Of a stretch of DNA of 64,000 nucleotides, positions 1 through 56,532 are shown piece by piece. The stretch's first letter is position 1; each line of letters opens with the position of its first letter. This stretch comes from Nemopilema nomurai (lineage: Eukaryota; Cnidaria; Scyphozoa; Rhizostomeae; Rhizostomatidae): NCBI GenBank assembly GCA_003864495.1, contig ML133443.1:2417486-2481485 (forward strand). Direction: 5' to 3'. A model generated the notes under the pieces. The model saw nothing but the letters and a program-made list of their open reading frames with translations, did no database searches and was not told where the DNA came from. Position numbers and translations under genes: made by a program.

Positions 1-598
1 CAATTTCAGTAATATCATATTCCGTTAGGGTAGTTGTTTTGAAGCACACGCCACCAAAGCTTTTTTCTGCTGCAGGGCAAATACAAGAAGTGCTTGTAGT
101 TGCTGTGACCTCCAGAACGTTTTGATGACATCTTTGACAGCTTTTTCTATCCAAACTTGGTTGGGTATCATATCCACATTTGATACATCTCCTTCTATTG
201 TCAGTAAACTTCTGTCCGTTGATTTGTCTGTCAAATATTGCGGTGCTAGCATTTGCATTGCATGTACTGCAGCTCCCAGTGCTACTGAGAGGACATTTTA
301 CGCACGACCATTTGTCAAGGGACGTCACCTCATCGACCCCACAAGCTCTGCATTCGGTGCTATAGTCTCCACCACCTCCATTTTTGACAAAGTAGTATCC
401 ACTGTTACATTCACAACTCAAACCATCTGCACTCCGATTTGTGTTTACAGGACAGCTCTTGCATCGCAGGCTTGGAAACTGGAAAAACTCCCCAATACTG
501 CAACGGGAAGGATCTGCATAGGGAATCGACGTACACCTGATGCATGGAAGTATACAGATGAAAGTAAAGCAAATAACTGGGATCACCTTCAGCAACAT
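1..598 (-). CDS. TMEM67: Meckelin (TMEM67/MKS3), N-terminal part, truncated by window edge
   Basis: The minus strand is open from an ATG at 598-596 to the window edge (199 codons plus one base). The start is chosen because it is followed at once by a signal-peptide-like hydrophobic stretch (MLLKVIPVICFTFICILPC). After it comes the cysteine-rich ectodomain of meckelin: FPSLRCKSCPVNT, ADGLSCECNSGYYF, DKWSCVKCP, NRRRCIKCG, SCQRCHQN and a closing FGGVCF, matching in order the CxxC-rich start of animal TMEM67. In the family this extracellular domain precedes transmembrane segments, and the protein acts at the ciliary transition zone with the MKS/B9 complex. The transmembrane part lies outside the window. 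All 598 bases are one exon here. The gene is head-to-head with POLR3A, with 334 bp between the two start codons. Confidence 0.93.
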   Translation of the reverse strand, partial: MLLKVIPVICFTFICILPCIRCTSIPYADPSRCSIGEFFQFPSLRCKSCPVNTNRSADGLSCECNSGYYFVKNGGGGDYSTECRACGVDEVTSLDKWSCVKCPLSSTGSCSTCNANASTAIFDRQINGQKFTDNRRRCIKCGYDTQPSLDRKSCQRCHQNVLEVTATTSTSCICPAAEKSFGGVCFKTTTLTEYDITEI

Positions 599-932
599 TT
601 TGAGCGGCAAAATTGTTCACAGCGCCAAGCATCTCCAACAAACAATAATTCTCGTCAATACGAGGCCGTGACAGATCGAGGCCATGGCCTAGGAAGCATG
701 TGAGTTGTTGTGCATGCTGAAATTAAAAAACTTTTCCTTACAAAATAGCATTTTTGCAAGACTGTGATTTTAAATGGGATGTGAAACATGCCGATAACTT
801 GCAGATTTCGTCTGGTTTGGATGCTGAGGAGAGAACCATTCAATTCTTTTAGCTAGACTGAGGCCTCATCAACCAGTTGCAGCGCGGCCTGATAAAAACT
901 TGTGATACTTACAGATAAATAGCTCTGCAAAA
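599..932. promoter_or_regulatory. Shared 5' region between TMEM67 (-) and POLR3A (+)
   Basis: This 334-bp stretch separates two divergent start codons and must hold both 5' UTRs and promoters. I see no TATA box at a sensible place for either gene and no convincing RFX X-box for the ciliary gene. A pyrimidine tract plus AG on the minus strand near 719-735 and a TTACAG just before the POLR3A ATG could be 5'-UTR splice acceptors, so transcription starts may lie elsewhere. Bidirectionality is inferred from geometry only. Confidence 0.55.
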
Positions 933-44427
<43,495 letters not shown>

Positions 44428-44911
44428 AGTTAGCTTCAACGTGGAAAGAACGGACTATAACAAGAAACGGTTAAATAACCGAATGGAGCAATTCCAGATG
44501 CCTTGGGCTCTTCATCAATGGCAAATTGTTGTATGTTTATATATATATATATATTGGCAAGTTGATCTATATATATATTGTGAAGATTGCTAGGAAAAGG
44601 TGCTTTGTTATTATATATATTTTTATTTTAAATTTACACTCCTTTTCTCCTCGATTAGCCAAACATGATCAGAAAAAGCAGTAGGAGGGAGGGTGAGGGT
44701 ACTTCGTAGAATTGAAACTGGTTTGGCCCCTTTTTGAAAAACTTATTTTGAATATTTCTCTTGAAGAGAAAAGAAGCCGCCAGGCACTGCCTTATTACCA
44801 GTTAAAACCTTTGTTGCAATGATTATGAAAAGAATAGCTTGACGATGTGCTTCCCGGAAGTACAATTCCCTCAGTCAAATCAACATCGTTAAGATGGAAA
44901 TCTGAACCAAT
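44428..44911 (+). other. POLR3A 3' UTR and spacer before the satellite
   Basis: Contains TA-repeats at about 44538-44580 and 44610-44630 and no AATAAA that I can identify. The last 60 bp begin to resemble the satellite monomer. Confidence 0.5.
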
Positions 44912-47900
44912 GGTATGAATTGGACGTAAAAATATATCCATCAAAAATGCCTCTTTTTCCAAGGCTATAGCCTTAGTGTTTTGTCGCGCTTTGGCCACAT
45001 GCCTTTATTTGCTGAAATGCACATAACTGGACTATTTCGACCCTAGTAATGGACCCAACCAACGTAAGGGTTCACTTGCATCATACTCTAGCAGTCTGGG
45101 ATGAATTGGAAGTGAAAAAATTTCATTCAAAAATGCCTCTTTTTCCAAGGCTATAGCCTTAGTGTTTTGTCGCGCTTTGGCCACATGCCTTTATTTGCTG
45201 AAATGCACATAACTGGACTATTTCAACCTTAGTAATGGACCCAACCAACGTAAGGGGTCACTTGCATCATACTCTAGCAGTCTGGGCTGAATTGGAAGTA
45301 AAAAATTTCCATCAAAAATGCCTCTTTTTCCAAGGCTATAGCCTTAGTGTTTTGTCGCGCTTTGGCCACTTGCCTTTATTTGCTGAAATGCACATAACTG
45401 AACTATTACAACCCTATAAGTGGACCCAACCAACGTAAGGGGTCACTTGCATCATACTCTAGCAGTCTGGGTTGAATTGGAAGTAAAAAAATTTCCATCA
45501 AAAATGCCTCTTTTTCCAAGGCTATAGCCTTAGTGTTTTGTCGCGCTTTGGCCACATGCCTTTATTTGCTGAAATGCACATAACTGGACTATTTCACCTA
45601 GTAATGGACCCAACCAACGTAAGGGGTCACTTGCATCATACTCTAGCAGTCTGGGTGAATTGGAAGTAAAAAATTTCCATCAAAAATGCCTCTTTTTCCA
45701 AGGCTATAGCCTTAGTGTTTTGTCGCGCTTTGGCCACATGCCTTTATTTGCTGAAATGCACATAACTGGACTATTTCAACCCTAGTAATGGACCCAACCA
45801 ACGTAAGGGGTCACTTCTATCATACTCTAGCAGTCTGGGATGAATTGGAAGTGAAAAAATTTCCATCAAAAATGCCTCTTTTTCCAAGGCTATAGCCTTA
45901 GTGTTTTGTCGCGCTTTGGCCACATGCCTTTATTTGCTGAAATGCACATAACTGGACTATTTCGACCCTAGTAATGCACCCAAGCAACGTAAGGGGTCAC
46001 TTGCATCATACTCTAGCAGTCTGGGATGAATTGGAAGTGAAAAAATTTCCATCAAAAATGCCTCTTTTTCCAAGGCTATAGCCTTAGTGTTTTGTCGCGC
46101 TTTGGCCACATGCCTTTATTTGCTGAAATGCACATAACTGGACTATTTCAACCCTAGTAATGGACCCAACCAACGTAAGGGGTCACTTCTATCATACTCT
46201 AGCAGTCTGGGATGAATTGGAAGTGAAAAAATTTCCATCAAAAATGCCTCTTTTTCCAAGGCTATAGCCTTATGTTTTGTCGCGCTTTGGCCACATGCCT
46301 TTATTTGCTGAAATGCACATAACTGGACTATTTCAACCCTAGTAATGGACCCAACAACGTAAGGGGTCACTTGCATCATACTCTAGCAGTCTGGGATGAA
46401 TTGGAAGAAAAAATTTCCATCAAAAATGCCTCTTTTTCCAAGGCTATAGCCTTAGTGTTTTGTCGCGCTTTGGCCACATGCCTTTATTTGCTGAAATGCA
46501 CATAACTGGACTATTTCAACCCTAGTAATGGACCCAACCAACGTAAGGGGTCACTTGCATCATACTCTAGCAGTCTGGGATGAATTGGAAGTGAAAAAAT
46601 TTCCATCAAAAATGCCTCTTTTTCCAAGGCTATAGCCTTAGTGTTTTGTCGCGCTTTGGCCACATGCCTTTATTTGCTGAAATGCACATAACTGGACTAT
46701 TTCACCCTAGTAATGGACCCAACCAACGTAAGGGGTCACTTCATCATACTCTAGCAGTCTGGGATGAATTGGAAGTGAAAAAATTTCCATCAAAAATGCC
46801 TCTTTTTCCAAGGCTATAGCCTTAGTGTTTTGTCGCGCTTTGGCCACATGCCTTTATTTGCTGAAATGCACATAACTGGACTATTTCGACCCTAGTAATG
46901 GACCCAACCAACGTAAGGGGTCACTTGCATCATACTCTAGCAGTCTGGGATGAATTGGAAGTAAAAAATTTCCATCAAAAATGCCTCTTTTTCCAAGGCT
47001 ATAGCCTTAGTGTTTTGTCGCGCTTTGGCCACATGCCTTTATTTGCTGAAATGCACATAACTGGACTATTTCAACCCTAGTAATACCCAACCAACGTAAG
47101 GGGTCACTTCATCATACTCTAGCAGTCTGGGATGAATTGGAAGTGAAAAAATTTCCATCAAAAATGCCTCTTTTTCCAAGGCTATAGCCTTAGTGTTTTG
47201 TCGCGCTTTGGCCACATGCCTTTATTTGCTGAAATGCACATAACTGGACTATTTCAACCCTAGTAATGGACCCAACCAACGTAAGGGGTCACTTGCATCA
47301 TACTCTAGCAGTCTGGGATGAATTGGAAGTGAAAAAATTTCCATCAAAAATGCCTCTTTTTCAAGGCTATAGCCTTAGTGTTTTGTCGCGCTTTGGCCAC
47401 ATGCCTTTATTTGCTGAAATGCACATAACTGACTATTTCAACCCTAGTAATGGACCCAACCAACGTAAGGGGTCACTTGCATCATACTCTAGCAGTCTGG
47501 GATGAATTGGAAGTGAAAAAATTTCCATCAAAAATGCCTCTTTTTCCAAGGCTATAGCCTTAGTGTTTTGTCGCGCTTTGGCCACATGCCTTTATTTGCT
47601 GAAATGCACATAACTGAACTATTTACCCTAGTAATGGACCCAACCAACGTAAGGGGTCACTTGCATCATACTCTAGCAGTCTGGGATGAATTGGAAGTGA
47701 AAAAATTTCCATCAAAAATGCCTCTTTTTCCAAGGCTATAGCCTTAGTGTTTTGTCGCGCTTTGGCCACATGCCTTTATTGCTGAAATGCACATAACTGG
47801 ACTATTTCAACCCTAGTAATGGACCCAACCAACGTAAGGGGTCACTTGCTATACTCTAGCAGTCTGGGATGAATTGGAAGTGAAAAAATTTCCATCAAAA

Positions 47901-50900
47901 ATGCCTCTTTTTCCAAGGCTATAGCCTTAGTGTTTTGTCGCGCTTTGGCCACATGCCTTTATTTGCTGAAATGCACATAACTGGACTATTTCAACCCTAG
48001 TAATGGACCCAACCAACGTAAGGGGTCACTTGCATCATACTCTAGCAGTCTGGGATGAATTGGAAGTGAAAAAATTTCCATCAAAAATGCCTCTTTTTCC
48101 AAGGCTATAGCCTTAGTGTTTTGTCGCGCTTTGGCCACATGCCTTTATTTGCTGAAATGCACATAACTGGACTATTTCAACCCTAGTAATGGACCCAACC
48201 AACGTAAGGGGTCACTTCATCATACTCTAGCAGTCTGGGATGAATTGGAAGTGAAAAAATTTCCATCAAAAATGCCTCTTTTTCCAAGGCTATAGCCTTA
48301 GTGTTTTGTCGCGCTTTGGCCACATGCCTTTATTTGCTGAAATGCACATAACTGGACTATTTCAATAGTAATGGACCCAACCAACGTAAGGGGTCACTTC
48401 TATCATACTCTAGCAGTCTGGGATGAATTGGAAGTGAAAAAATTTCCATCAAAAATGCCTCTTTTTCCAAGGCTATAGCCTTAGTGTTTTGTCGCGCTTT
48501 GGCCACATGCCTTATTTTGCTGAAATGCACATAACTGGACTATTTCAACCCTAGTAATGGACCCAACCAACGTAAGGGGTCACTTCTATCATACTCTAGC
48601 AGTCTGGGATGAATTGGAAGTGAAAAAATTTCCATCAAAAATGCCTCTTTTTCCAAGGCTATAGCCTTTTTTGTCGCGCTTTGGCCACATGCCTTTATTT
48701 GCTGAAATGCACATAACTGGACTATTTCAACCCTAGTAATGGACCCAACCAACGTAAGGGGTCACTTCTATCATACTCTAGCAGTCTGGGATGAATTGGA
48801 AGTGAAAAATTTCCATCAAAAATGCCTCTTTTTCCAAGGCTATAGCCTTAGTGTTTTGTCGCGCTTTGGCCACATGCCTTTATTTGCTGAAATGCACATA
48901 ACTGGACTATTTCGACCCTAGTAATGGACCCAACCAACGTAAGGGGTCACTTGCATCATACTCTAGCAGTCTGGATGAATTGGAAGTGAAAAAATTTCCA
49001 TCAAAAATGCCCTCTTTTTCCAAGGCTATAGCCTTAGTGTTTTGTCGCGCTTTGGCCACATGCCTTTATTTGCTGAAATGCACATAACTGGACTATTTCA
49101 ACCCTAGTAATGGACCCAACCAACGTAAGGGGTCACTTGCATCATACTCTAGCAGTCTGGGATGAATTGGAAGTGAAAAAATTTCCATCAAAAATGCCTC
49201 TTTTTCCAAGGCTATAGCCTTAGTGTTTTGTCGCGCTTTGGCCACATGCCTTTATTTGCTGAAATGCACATAACTGGACTATTTCAACCCTAGTAATGGA
49301 CCCAACCAACGTAAGGGGTCACTTGCATCATACTCTAGCAGTCTGGGATGAATTGGAAGTGAAAAAATTTCCATCAAAAATGCCTCTTTTTCCAAGGCTA
49401 TAGCCTTAGTGTTTTGTCGCGCTTTGGCCACATGCCTTTATTTGCTGAAATGCACATAACTGGACTATTTGACCCTAGTAATGGACCCAACCAACGTAAG
49501 GGGTCACTTGCATCATACTCTAGCAGTCTGGGATGAATTGGAAGTGAAAAAATTTCCATCAAAAATGCCTCTTTTTCCAAGGCTATAGCCTTAGTGTTTT
49601 GTCGCGCTTTGGCCACATGCCTTTATTTGCTGAAATGCACATAACTGGACTATTTCAACCCTAGTAATGGACCCAACCAACGTAAGGGGTCACTTGCATC
49701 ATACTCTAGCAGTCTGGGATGAATTGGAAGTGAAAAAATTTCCATCAAAAATGCCTCTTTTTCCAAGGCTATAGCCTTAGTGTTTTGTCGCGCTTTGGCC
49801 ACATGCCTTTATTTGCTGAAATGCACATAACTGGACTATTTCAACCCTAGTAATGGACCCAACCAACGTAAGGGGTCACTTGCATCATACTCTAGCAGTC
49901 TGGGATGAATTGGAAGTGAAAAAATTTCCATCAAAAATGCCTCTTTTTCCAAGGCTATAGCCTTAGTGTTTTGTCGCGCTTTGGCCACATGCCTTTATTT
50001 GCTGAAATGCACATAACTGGACTATTTGACCCTAGTAATGGACCCAACCAACGTAAGGGGTCACTTGCATCATACTCTAGCAGTCTGGGATGAATTGGAA
50101 GTGAAAAAATTTCCATCAAAAATGCCTCTTTTTCCAAGGCTATAGCCTTAGTGTTTTGTCGCGCTTTGGCCACATGCCTTTATTTGCTGAAATGCACATA
50201 ACTGGACTATTTCAACCCTAGTAATGGACCCAACCAACGTAAGGGGTCACTTGCATCATACTCTAGCAGTCTGGGATGAATTGGAAGTGAAAAAATTTCC
50301 ATCAAAAATGCCTCTTTTTCCAAGGCTATAGCCTTAGTGTTTTGTCGCGCTTTGGCCACATGCCTTTATTTGCTGAAATGCACATAACTGACTATTTCGA
50401 CCCTAGTAATGGACCCAACCAACGTAAGGGGTCACTTGCATCATACTCTAGCAGTCTGGGATGAATTGGAAGTGAAAAAATTTCCATCAAAAATGCCTCT
50501 TTTTCCAAGGCTATAGCCTTAGTGTTTTGTCGCGCTTTGGCCACATGCCTTTATTTGCTGAAATGCACATAACTGGACTATTTGACCCTAGTAATGGACC
50601 CAACCAACGTAAGGGGTCACTTGCATCATACTCTAGCAGTCTGGGATGAATTGGAAGTGAAAAAATTTCCATCAAAAATGCCTCTTTTTCCAAGGCTATA
50701 GCCTTAGTGTTTTGTCGCGCTTTGGCCACATGCCTTTATTTGCTGAAATGCACATAACTGGACTATTTCAACCCTAGTAATGGACCCAACCAACGTAAGG
50801 GGTCACTTGCATCATACTCTAGCAGTCTGGGATGAATTGGAAGTGAAAAAATTTCCATCAAAAATGCCTCTTTTTCCAAGGCTATAGCCTTAGTGTTTTG

Positions 50901-53900
50901 TCGCGCTTTGGCCACATGCCTTTATTTGCTGAAATGCACATAACTGGACTATTTGACCCTAGTAATGGACCCAACCAACGTAAGGGGTCACTTGCATCAT
51001 ACTCTAGCAGTCTGGGATGAATTGGAAGTGAAAAAATTTCCATCAAAAATGCCTCTTTTTCCAAGGCTATAGCCTTAGTGTTTTGTCGCGCTTTGGCCAC
51101 ATGCCTTTATTTGCTGAAATGCACATAACTGGACTATTTCAACCCTAGTAATGGACCCAACCAACGTAAGGGGTCACTTGCATCATACTCTAGCAGTCTG
51201 GGATGAATTGGAAGTGAAAAAATTTCCATCAAAAATGCCTCTTTTTCCAAGGCTATAGCCTTAGTGTTTTGTCGCGCTTTGGCCACATGCCTTTATTTGC
51301 TGAAATGCACATAACTGGACTATTTCAACCCTAGTAATGGACCCAACCAACGTAAGGGGTCACTTGCATCATACTCTAGCAGTCTGGGATGAATTGGAAG
51401 TGAAAAAATTTCCATCAAAAATGCCTCTTTTTCCAAGGCTATAGCCTTAGTGTTTTGTCGCGCTTTGGCCACATGCCTTTATTTGCTGAAATGCACATAA
51501 CTGGACTATTTCAACCCTAGTAATGGACCCAACCAACGTAAGGGGTCACTTGCATCATACTCTAGCAGTCTGGGATGAATTGGAAGTGAAAAAATTTCCA
51601 TCAAAAATGCCTCTTTTTCCAAGGCTATAGCCTTAGTGTTTTGTCGCGCTTTGGCCACATGCCTTTATTTGCTGAAATGCACATAACTGGACTATTTGAC
51701 CCTAGTAATGGACCCAACCAACGTAAGGGGTCACTTGCATCATACTCTAGCAGTCTGGGATGAATTGGAAGTGAAAAAATTTCCATCAAAAATGCCTCTT
51801 TTTCCAAGGCTATAGCCTTAGTGTTTTGTCGCGCTTTGGCCACATGCCTTTATTTGCTGAAATGCACATAACTGACTATTTCAACCCTAGTAATGGACCC
51901 AACCAACGTAAGGGGTCACTTGCATCATACTCTAGCAGTCTGGGATGAATTGGAAGTGAAAAAATTTCCATCAAAAATGCCTCTTTTTCCAAGGCTATAG
52001 CCTTAGTGTTTTGTCGCGCTTTGGCCACATGCCTTTATTTGCTGAAATGCACATAACTGGACTATTTCAACCCTAGTAATGGACCCAACCAACGTAAGGG
52101 GTCACTTGCATCATACTCTAGCAGTCTGGGATGAATTGGAAGTGAAAAAATTTCCATCAAAAATGCCTCTTTTTCCAAGGCTATAGCCTTAGTGTTTTGT
52201 CGCGCTTTGGCCACATGCCTTTATTTGCTGAAATGCACATAACTGGACTATTTCAACCCTAGTAATGGACCCAACCAACGTAAGGGGTCACTTGCATCAT
52301 ACTCTAGCAGTCTGGGATGAATTGGAAGTGAAAAAATTTCCATCAAAAATGCCTCTTTTTCCAAGGCTATAGCCTTAGTGTTTTGTCGCGCTTTGGCCAC
52401 ATGCCTTTATTTGCTGAAATGCACATAACTGGACTTTTGACCCTAGTAATGGACCCAACCAACGTAAGGGGTCACTTGCATCATACTCTAGCAGTCTGGG
52501 ATGAATTGGAAGTGAAAAAATTTCCATCAAAAATGCCTCTTTTTCCAAGGCTATAGCCTTAGTGTTTTGTCGCGCTTTGGCCACATGCCTTTATTTGCTG
52601 AAATGCACATAACTGACTATTTCAACCCTAGTAATGGACCCAACCAACGTAAGGGGTCACTTGCATCATACTCTAGCAGTCTGGGATGAATTGGAAGTGA
52701 AAAAATTTCCATCAAAAATGCCTCTTTTTCCAAGGCTATAGCCTTAGTGTTTTGTCGCGCTTTGGCCACATGCCTTTATTTGCTGAAATGCACATAACTG
52801 ACTATTTCAACCCTAGTAATGGACCCAACCAACGTAAGGGGTCACTTGCATCATACTCTAGCAGTCTGGGATGAATTGGAAGTGAAAAAATTTCCATCAA
52901 AAATGCCTCTTTTTCCAAGGCTATAGCCTTAGTGTTTTGTCGCGCTTTGGCCACATGCCTTTATTTGCTGAAATGCACATAACTGGACTATTTCAACCCT
53001 AGTAATGGACCCAACCAACGTAAGGGGTCACTTGCATCATACTCTAGCAGTCTGGGATGAATTGGAAGTGAAAAAATTTCCATCAAAAATGCCTCTTTTT
53101 CCAAGGCTATAGCCTTAGTGTTTTGTCGCGCTTTGGCCACATGCCTTTATTTGCTGAAATGCACATAACTGGACTATTTCAACCCTAGTAATGGACCCAA
53201 CCAACGTAAGGGGTCACTTGCATCATACTCTAGCAGTCTGGGATGAATTGGAAGTGAAAAAATTTCCATCAAAAATGCCTCTTTTTCCAAGGCTATAGCC
53301 TTAGTGTTTTGTCGCGCTTTGGCCACATGCCTTTATTTGCTGAAATGCACATAACTGACTATTTCAACCCTAGTAATGGACCCAACCAACGTAAGGGGTC
53401 ACTTGCATCATACTCTAGCAGTCTGGGATGAATTGGAAGTGAAAAAATTTCCATCAAAAATGCCTCTTTTTCCAAGGCTATAGCCTTAGTGTTTTGTCGC
53501 GCTTTGGCCACATGCCTTTATTTGCTGAAATGCACATAACTGAACTATTTGACCCTAGTAATGGACCCAACCAACGTAAGGGGTCACTTGCATCATACTC
53601 TAGCAGTCTGGGATGAATTGGAAGTGAAAAAATTTCCATCAAAAATGCCTCTTTTTCCAAGGCTATAGCCTTAGTGTTTTGTCGCGCTTTGGCCACATGC
53701 CTTTATTTGCTGAAATGCACATAACTGACTATTTCAACCCTAGTAATGGACCCAACCAACGTAAGGGGTCACTTGCATCATACTCTAGCAGTCTGGGATG
53801 AATTGGAAGTGAAAAAATTTCCATCAAAAATGCCTCTTTTTCCAAGGCTATAGCCTTAGTGTTTTGTCGCGCTTTGGCCACATGCCTTTATTTGCTGAAA

Positions 53901-55902
53901 TGCACATAACTGGACTATTTGACCCTAGTAATGGACCCAACCAACGTAAGGGGTCACTTGCATCATACTCTAGCAGTCTGGGATGAATTGGAAGTGAAAA
54001 AATTTCCATCAAAAATGCCTCTTTTTCCAAGGCTATAGCCTTAGTGTTTTGTCGCGCTTTGGCCACATGCCTTTATTTGCTGAAATGCACATAACTGGAC
54101 TATTTCAACCCTAGTAATGGACCCAACCAACGTAAGGGGTCACTTGCATCATACTCTAGCAGTCTGGGATGAATTGGAAGTGAAAAAATTTCCATCAAAA
54201 ATGCCTCTTTTTCCAAGGCTATAGCCTTAGTGTTTTGTCGCGCTTTGGCCACATGCCTTTATTTGCTGAAATGCACATAACTGACTATTTGACCCTAGTA
54301 ATGGACCCAACCAACGTAAGGGGTCACTTGCATCATACTCTAGCAGTCTGGGATGAATTGGAAGTGAAAAAATTTCCATCAAAAATGCTCTTTTTCCAAG
54401 GCTATAGCCTTAGTGTTTTGTCGCGCTTTGGCCACATGCCTTTATTTGCTGAAATGCACATAACTGACTATTTGACCCTAGTAATGGACCCAACCAACGT
54501 AAGGGGTCACTTGCATCATACTCTAGCAGTCTGGGATGAATTGGAAGTAAAAAATTTCCATCAAAAATGCCTCTTTTTCCAAGGCTATAGCCTTAGTGTT
54601 TTGTCGCGCTTTGGCCACATGCCTTTATTTGCTGAAATGCACATAACTGGACTATTTCAACCCTAGTAATGGACCCAACCAACGTAAGGGGTCACTTGCA
54701 TCATACTCTAGCAGTCTGGGATGAATTGGAAGTGAAAAAATTTCCATCAAAAATGCCTCTTTTTCCAAGGCTATAGCCTTAGTGTTTTGTCGCGCTTTGG
54801 CCACATGCCTTTATTTGCTGAAATGCACATAACTGACTATTTCAACCCTAGTAATGGACCCAACCAACGTAAGGGGTCACTTGCATCATACTCTAGCAGT
54901 CTGGGATGAATTGGAAGTGAAAAAATTTCCATCAAAAATGCCTCTTTTTCCAAGGCTATAGCCTTAGTGTTTTGTCGCGCTTTGGCCACATGCCTTTATT
55001 TGCTGAAATGCACATAACTGACTATTTCAACCCTAGTAATGGACCCAACCAACGTAAGGGGTCACTTGCATCATACTCTAGCAGTCTGGGATGAATTGGA
55101 AGTGAAAAAATTTCATTCAAAAATGCCTCTTTTTCCAAGGCCTTAGTGTTTTGTCGCGCTTTGGTCACATGCCTTTATTTGCTGAAATGCACATAACTGG
55201 ACTATTTCAACCCTAGTAATGGACCCAACCAACGTAAGGGGTCACTTGCATCATACTCTAGCAGTCTGGGATGAATTGGAAGTGAAAAAATTTCCATCAA
55301 AAATGCCTCTTTTTCCAAGGCTATAGCCTTAGTGTTTTGTCGCGCTTTGGCCACATGCCTTTATTTGCTGAAATGCACATAACTGGACTATTTCAACCCT
55401 AGTAATGGACCCAACCAACGTAAGGGGTCACTTGCATCATACTCTAGCAGTCTGGGATGAATTGAAGTGAAAAAATTTCCATCAAAAATGCCTCTTTTTC
55501 CAAGGCTATAGCCTTAGTGTTTTGTCGCGCTTTGGCCACATGCCTTTATTTGCTGAAATGCACATAACTGGACTATTTCAACCCTAGTAATGGACCCAAC
55601 CAACGTAAGGGTCACTTGCATCATCTAGCAGTCTGGGGATGAATTGAAGTGAAAAAATTTCCATCAAAAATGCCTCTTTTTCCAAGGCTATAGCCTTAGT
55701 GTTTTGTCGCGCTTTGGCCACATGCCTTTATTTGCTGAAATGCACATAACTGGACTATTTCAACCCTAGTAATGGACCCAACCAACGTAAGGGGTCACTT
55801 GCATCATACTCAAGTGGCACTCTATTGTATTTCACTAGCGTGGATTGTATTGTAAGTAAATAATTTTCTATCGAAACAAGCTAGTTTTCCAAAGTTATAG
55901 CC
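44912..55902. repeat. Satellite array, 186-bp monomer, about 59 head-to-tail copies
   Basis: Each monomer runs from AATGGACCCAACCAACGTAA through TCATACTCTAGCAGTCTGGG, AATGCCTCTTTTTCCAAGGC, TTGTCGCGCTTTGGCCACAT and GAAATGCACATAACTGGACT to CAACCCTAGT (186 bp; many are 184-185). Every complete copy carries the perfect palindrome AAGGCTATAGCCTT and a 5-bp GACCC/GGGTC dyad. Central copies are almost identical. The first partial copy (44912-44960) and the last (55811-55902) are strongly diverged, as expected at array edges. Length changes cluster at two spots, CACTTGCATCAT and CTATTTCAACCC. Short ORFs on both strands are by-products: 186 is a multiple of 3, each monomer has stops, and indels shift the frame. 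Confidence 0.97.
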
Positions 55903-56495
55903 TTAGTGTTCTAGCCCAATCCTCCCCAACCATTTTTTTCGTACTTCCTGCAGCTGATTTAAAATACTTTTCATGGAAAGCTAATTTCTTTAAAATTACC
56001 ATATGTGTTTTATTAACTGCTAAGATTTAGCTCTTATGTTTCATTCCATACTTTTTTATCGTGAAATTTTTCTTTTCTAACTTTTGACTTTTGTCAATCT
56101 TTAGAGTAACAAGCGGCCTAATGAAAAGGTTAAGTTTGATTTTTCATAATTTGCTCATAGTTTTCACTGCTCATAGTTGTACTTTTGTGTATAGTAAAAG
56201 TTTATATAAGTGATTTAATGATAATTCATGTCCTATGTACGTTTATAGACCCAGAGTATGAAAAAATCCGTAGACAGCAAAATCAAACTGCATTCCATAC
56301 TCTATCAAGGTAGGCTGCTTCTCGACAAAAACATGTTTCGCCCCAGAGAAAGAAATTTACAGATTACACGTTAAAATTTTTCAGAGGGAGAGAGACAAGA
56401 CTTTCTTGACAACCAGAGATAAAACCACTTGCGATCATTAACTAATACCTCTAACTTCATAATTTCTATAATTGACATTGTTGCTGGCTCAATAC
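55903..56495. other. Spacer between satellite and lipoxygenase 3' end
   Basis: AT-rich sequence without a supportable gene. A 61-bp exon-like segment on the plus strand (56249-56309) has both splice dinucleotides but no partners. Confidence 0.45.
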
Positions 56496-56501
56496 TTTAT
56501 T
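56496..56501 (-). terminator. Poly(A) signal of the lipoxygenase-like gene
   Basis: AATAAA on the minus strand, 32 bp after the stop codon at 56533-56535. Confidence 0.65.
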
Positions 56502-56532
56502 CAAATTGCCTGATGATTATTACATGAACGCA

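Noticed and set aside
411..641. 76-codon minus-strand ORF overlapping the TMEM67 exon
   Set aside because: Different frame from the cysteine-rich meckelin reading; it lacks family motifs.
122..703. 193-codon plus-strand ORF
   Set aside because: It is antisense to the meckelin exon, whose cysteine motifs match the family; the plus frame resembles nothing.
44937..55800. Many 60-140 codon ORFs on both strands of the satellite
   Set aside because: They arise because the monomer is a multiple of three and repeats. Each unit has stops and the indels shift frame, with no start context or domain.
44912..55902. CRISPR array or rDNA-like cluster
   Set aside because: Repeats are contiguous 186-bp units without unique spacers, the context is eukaryotic, and no rRNA or snRNA sequence is visible.
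56249..56309. Exon-like plus-strand segment flanked by AG and GTAGGC
   Set aside because: No partner exons or homology; it lies just past the lipoxygenase 3' end and is probably chance.
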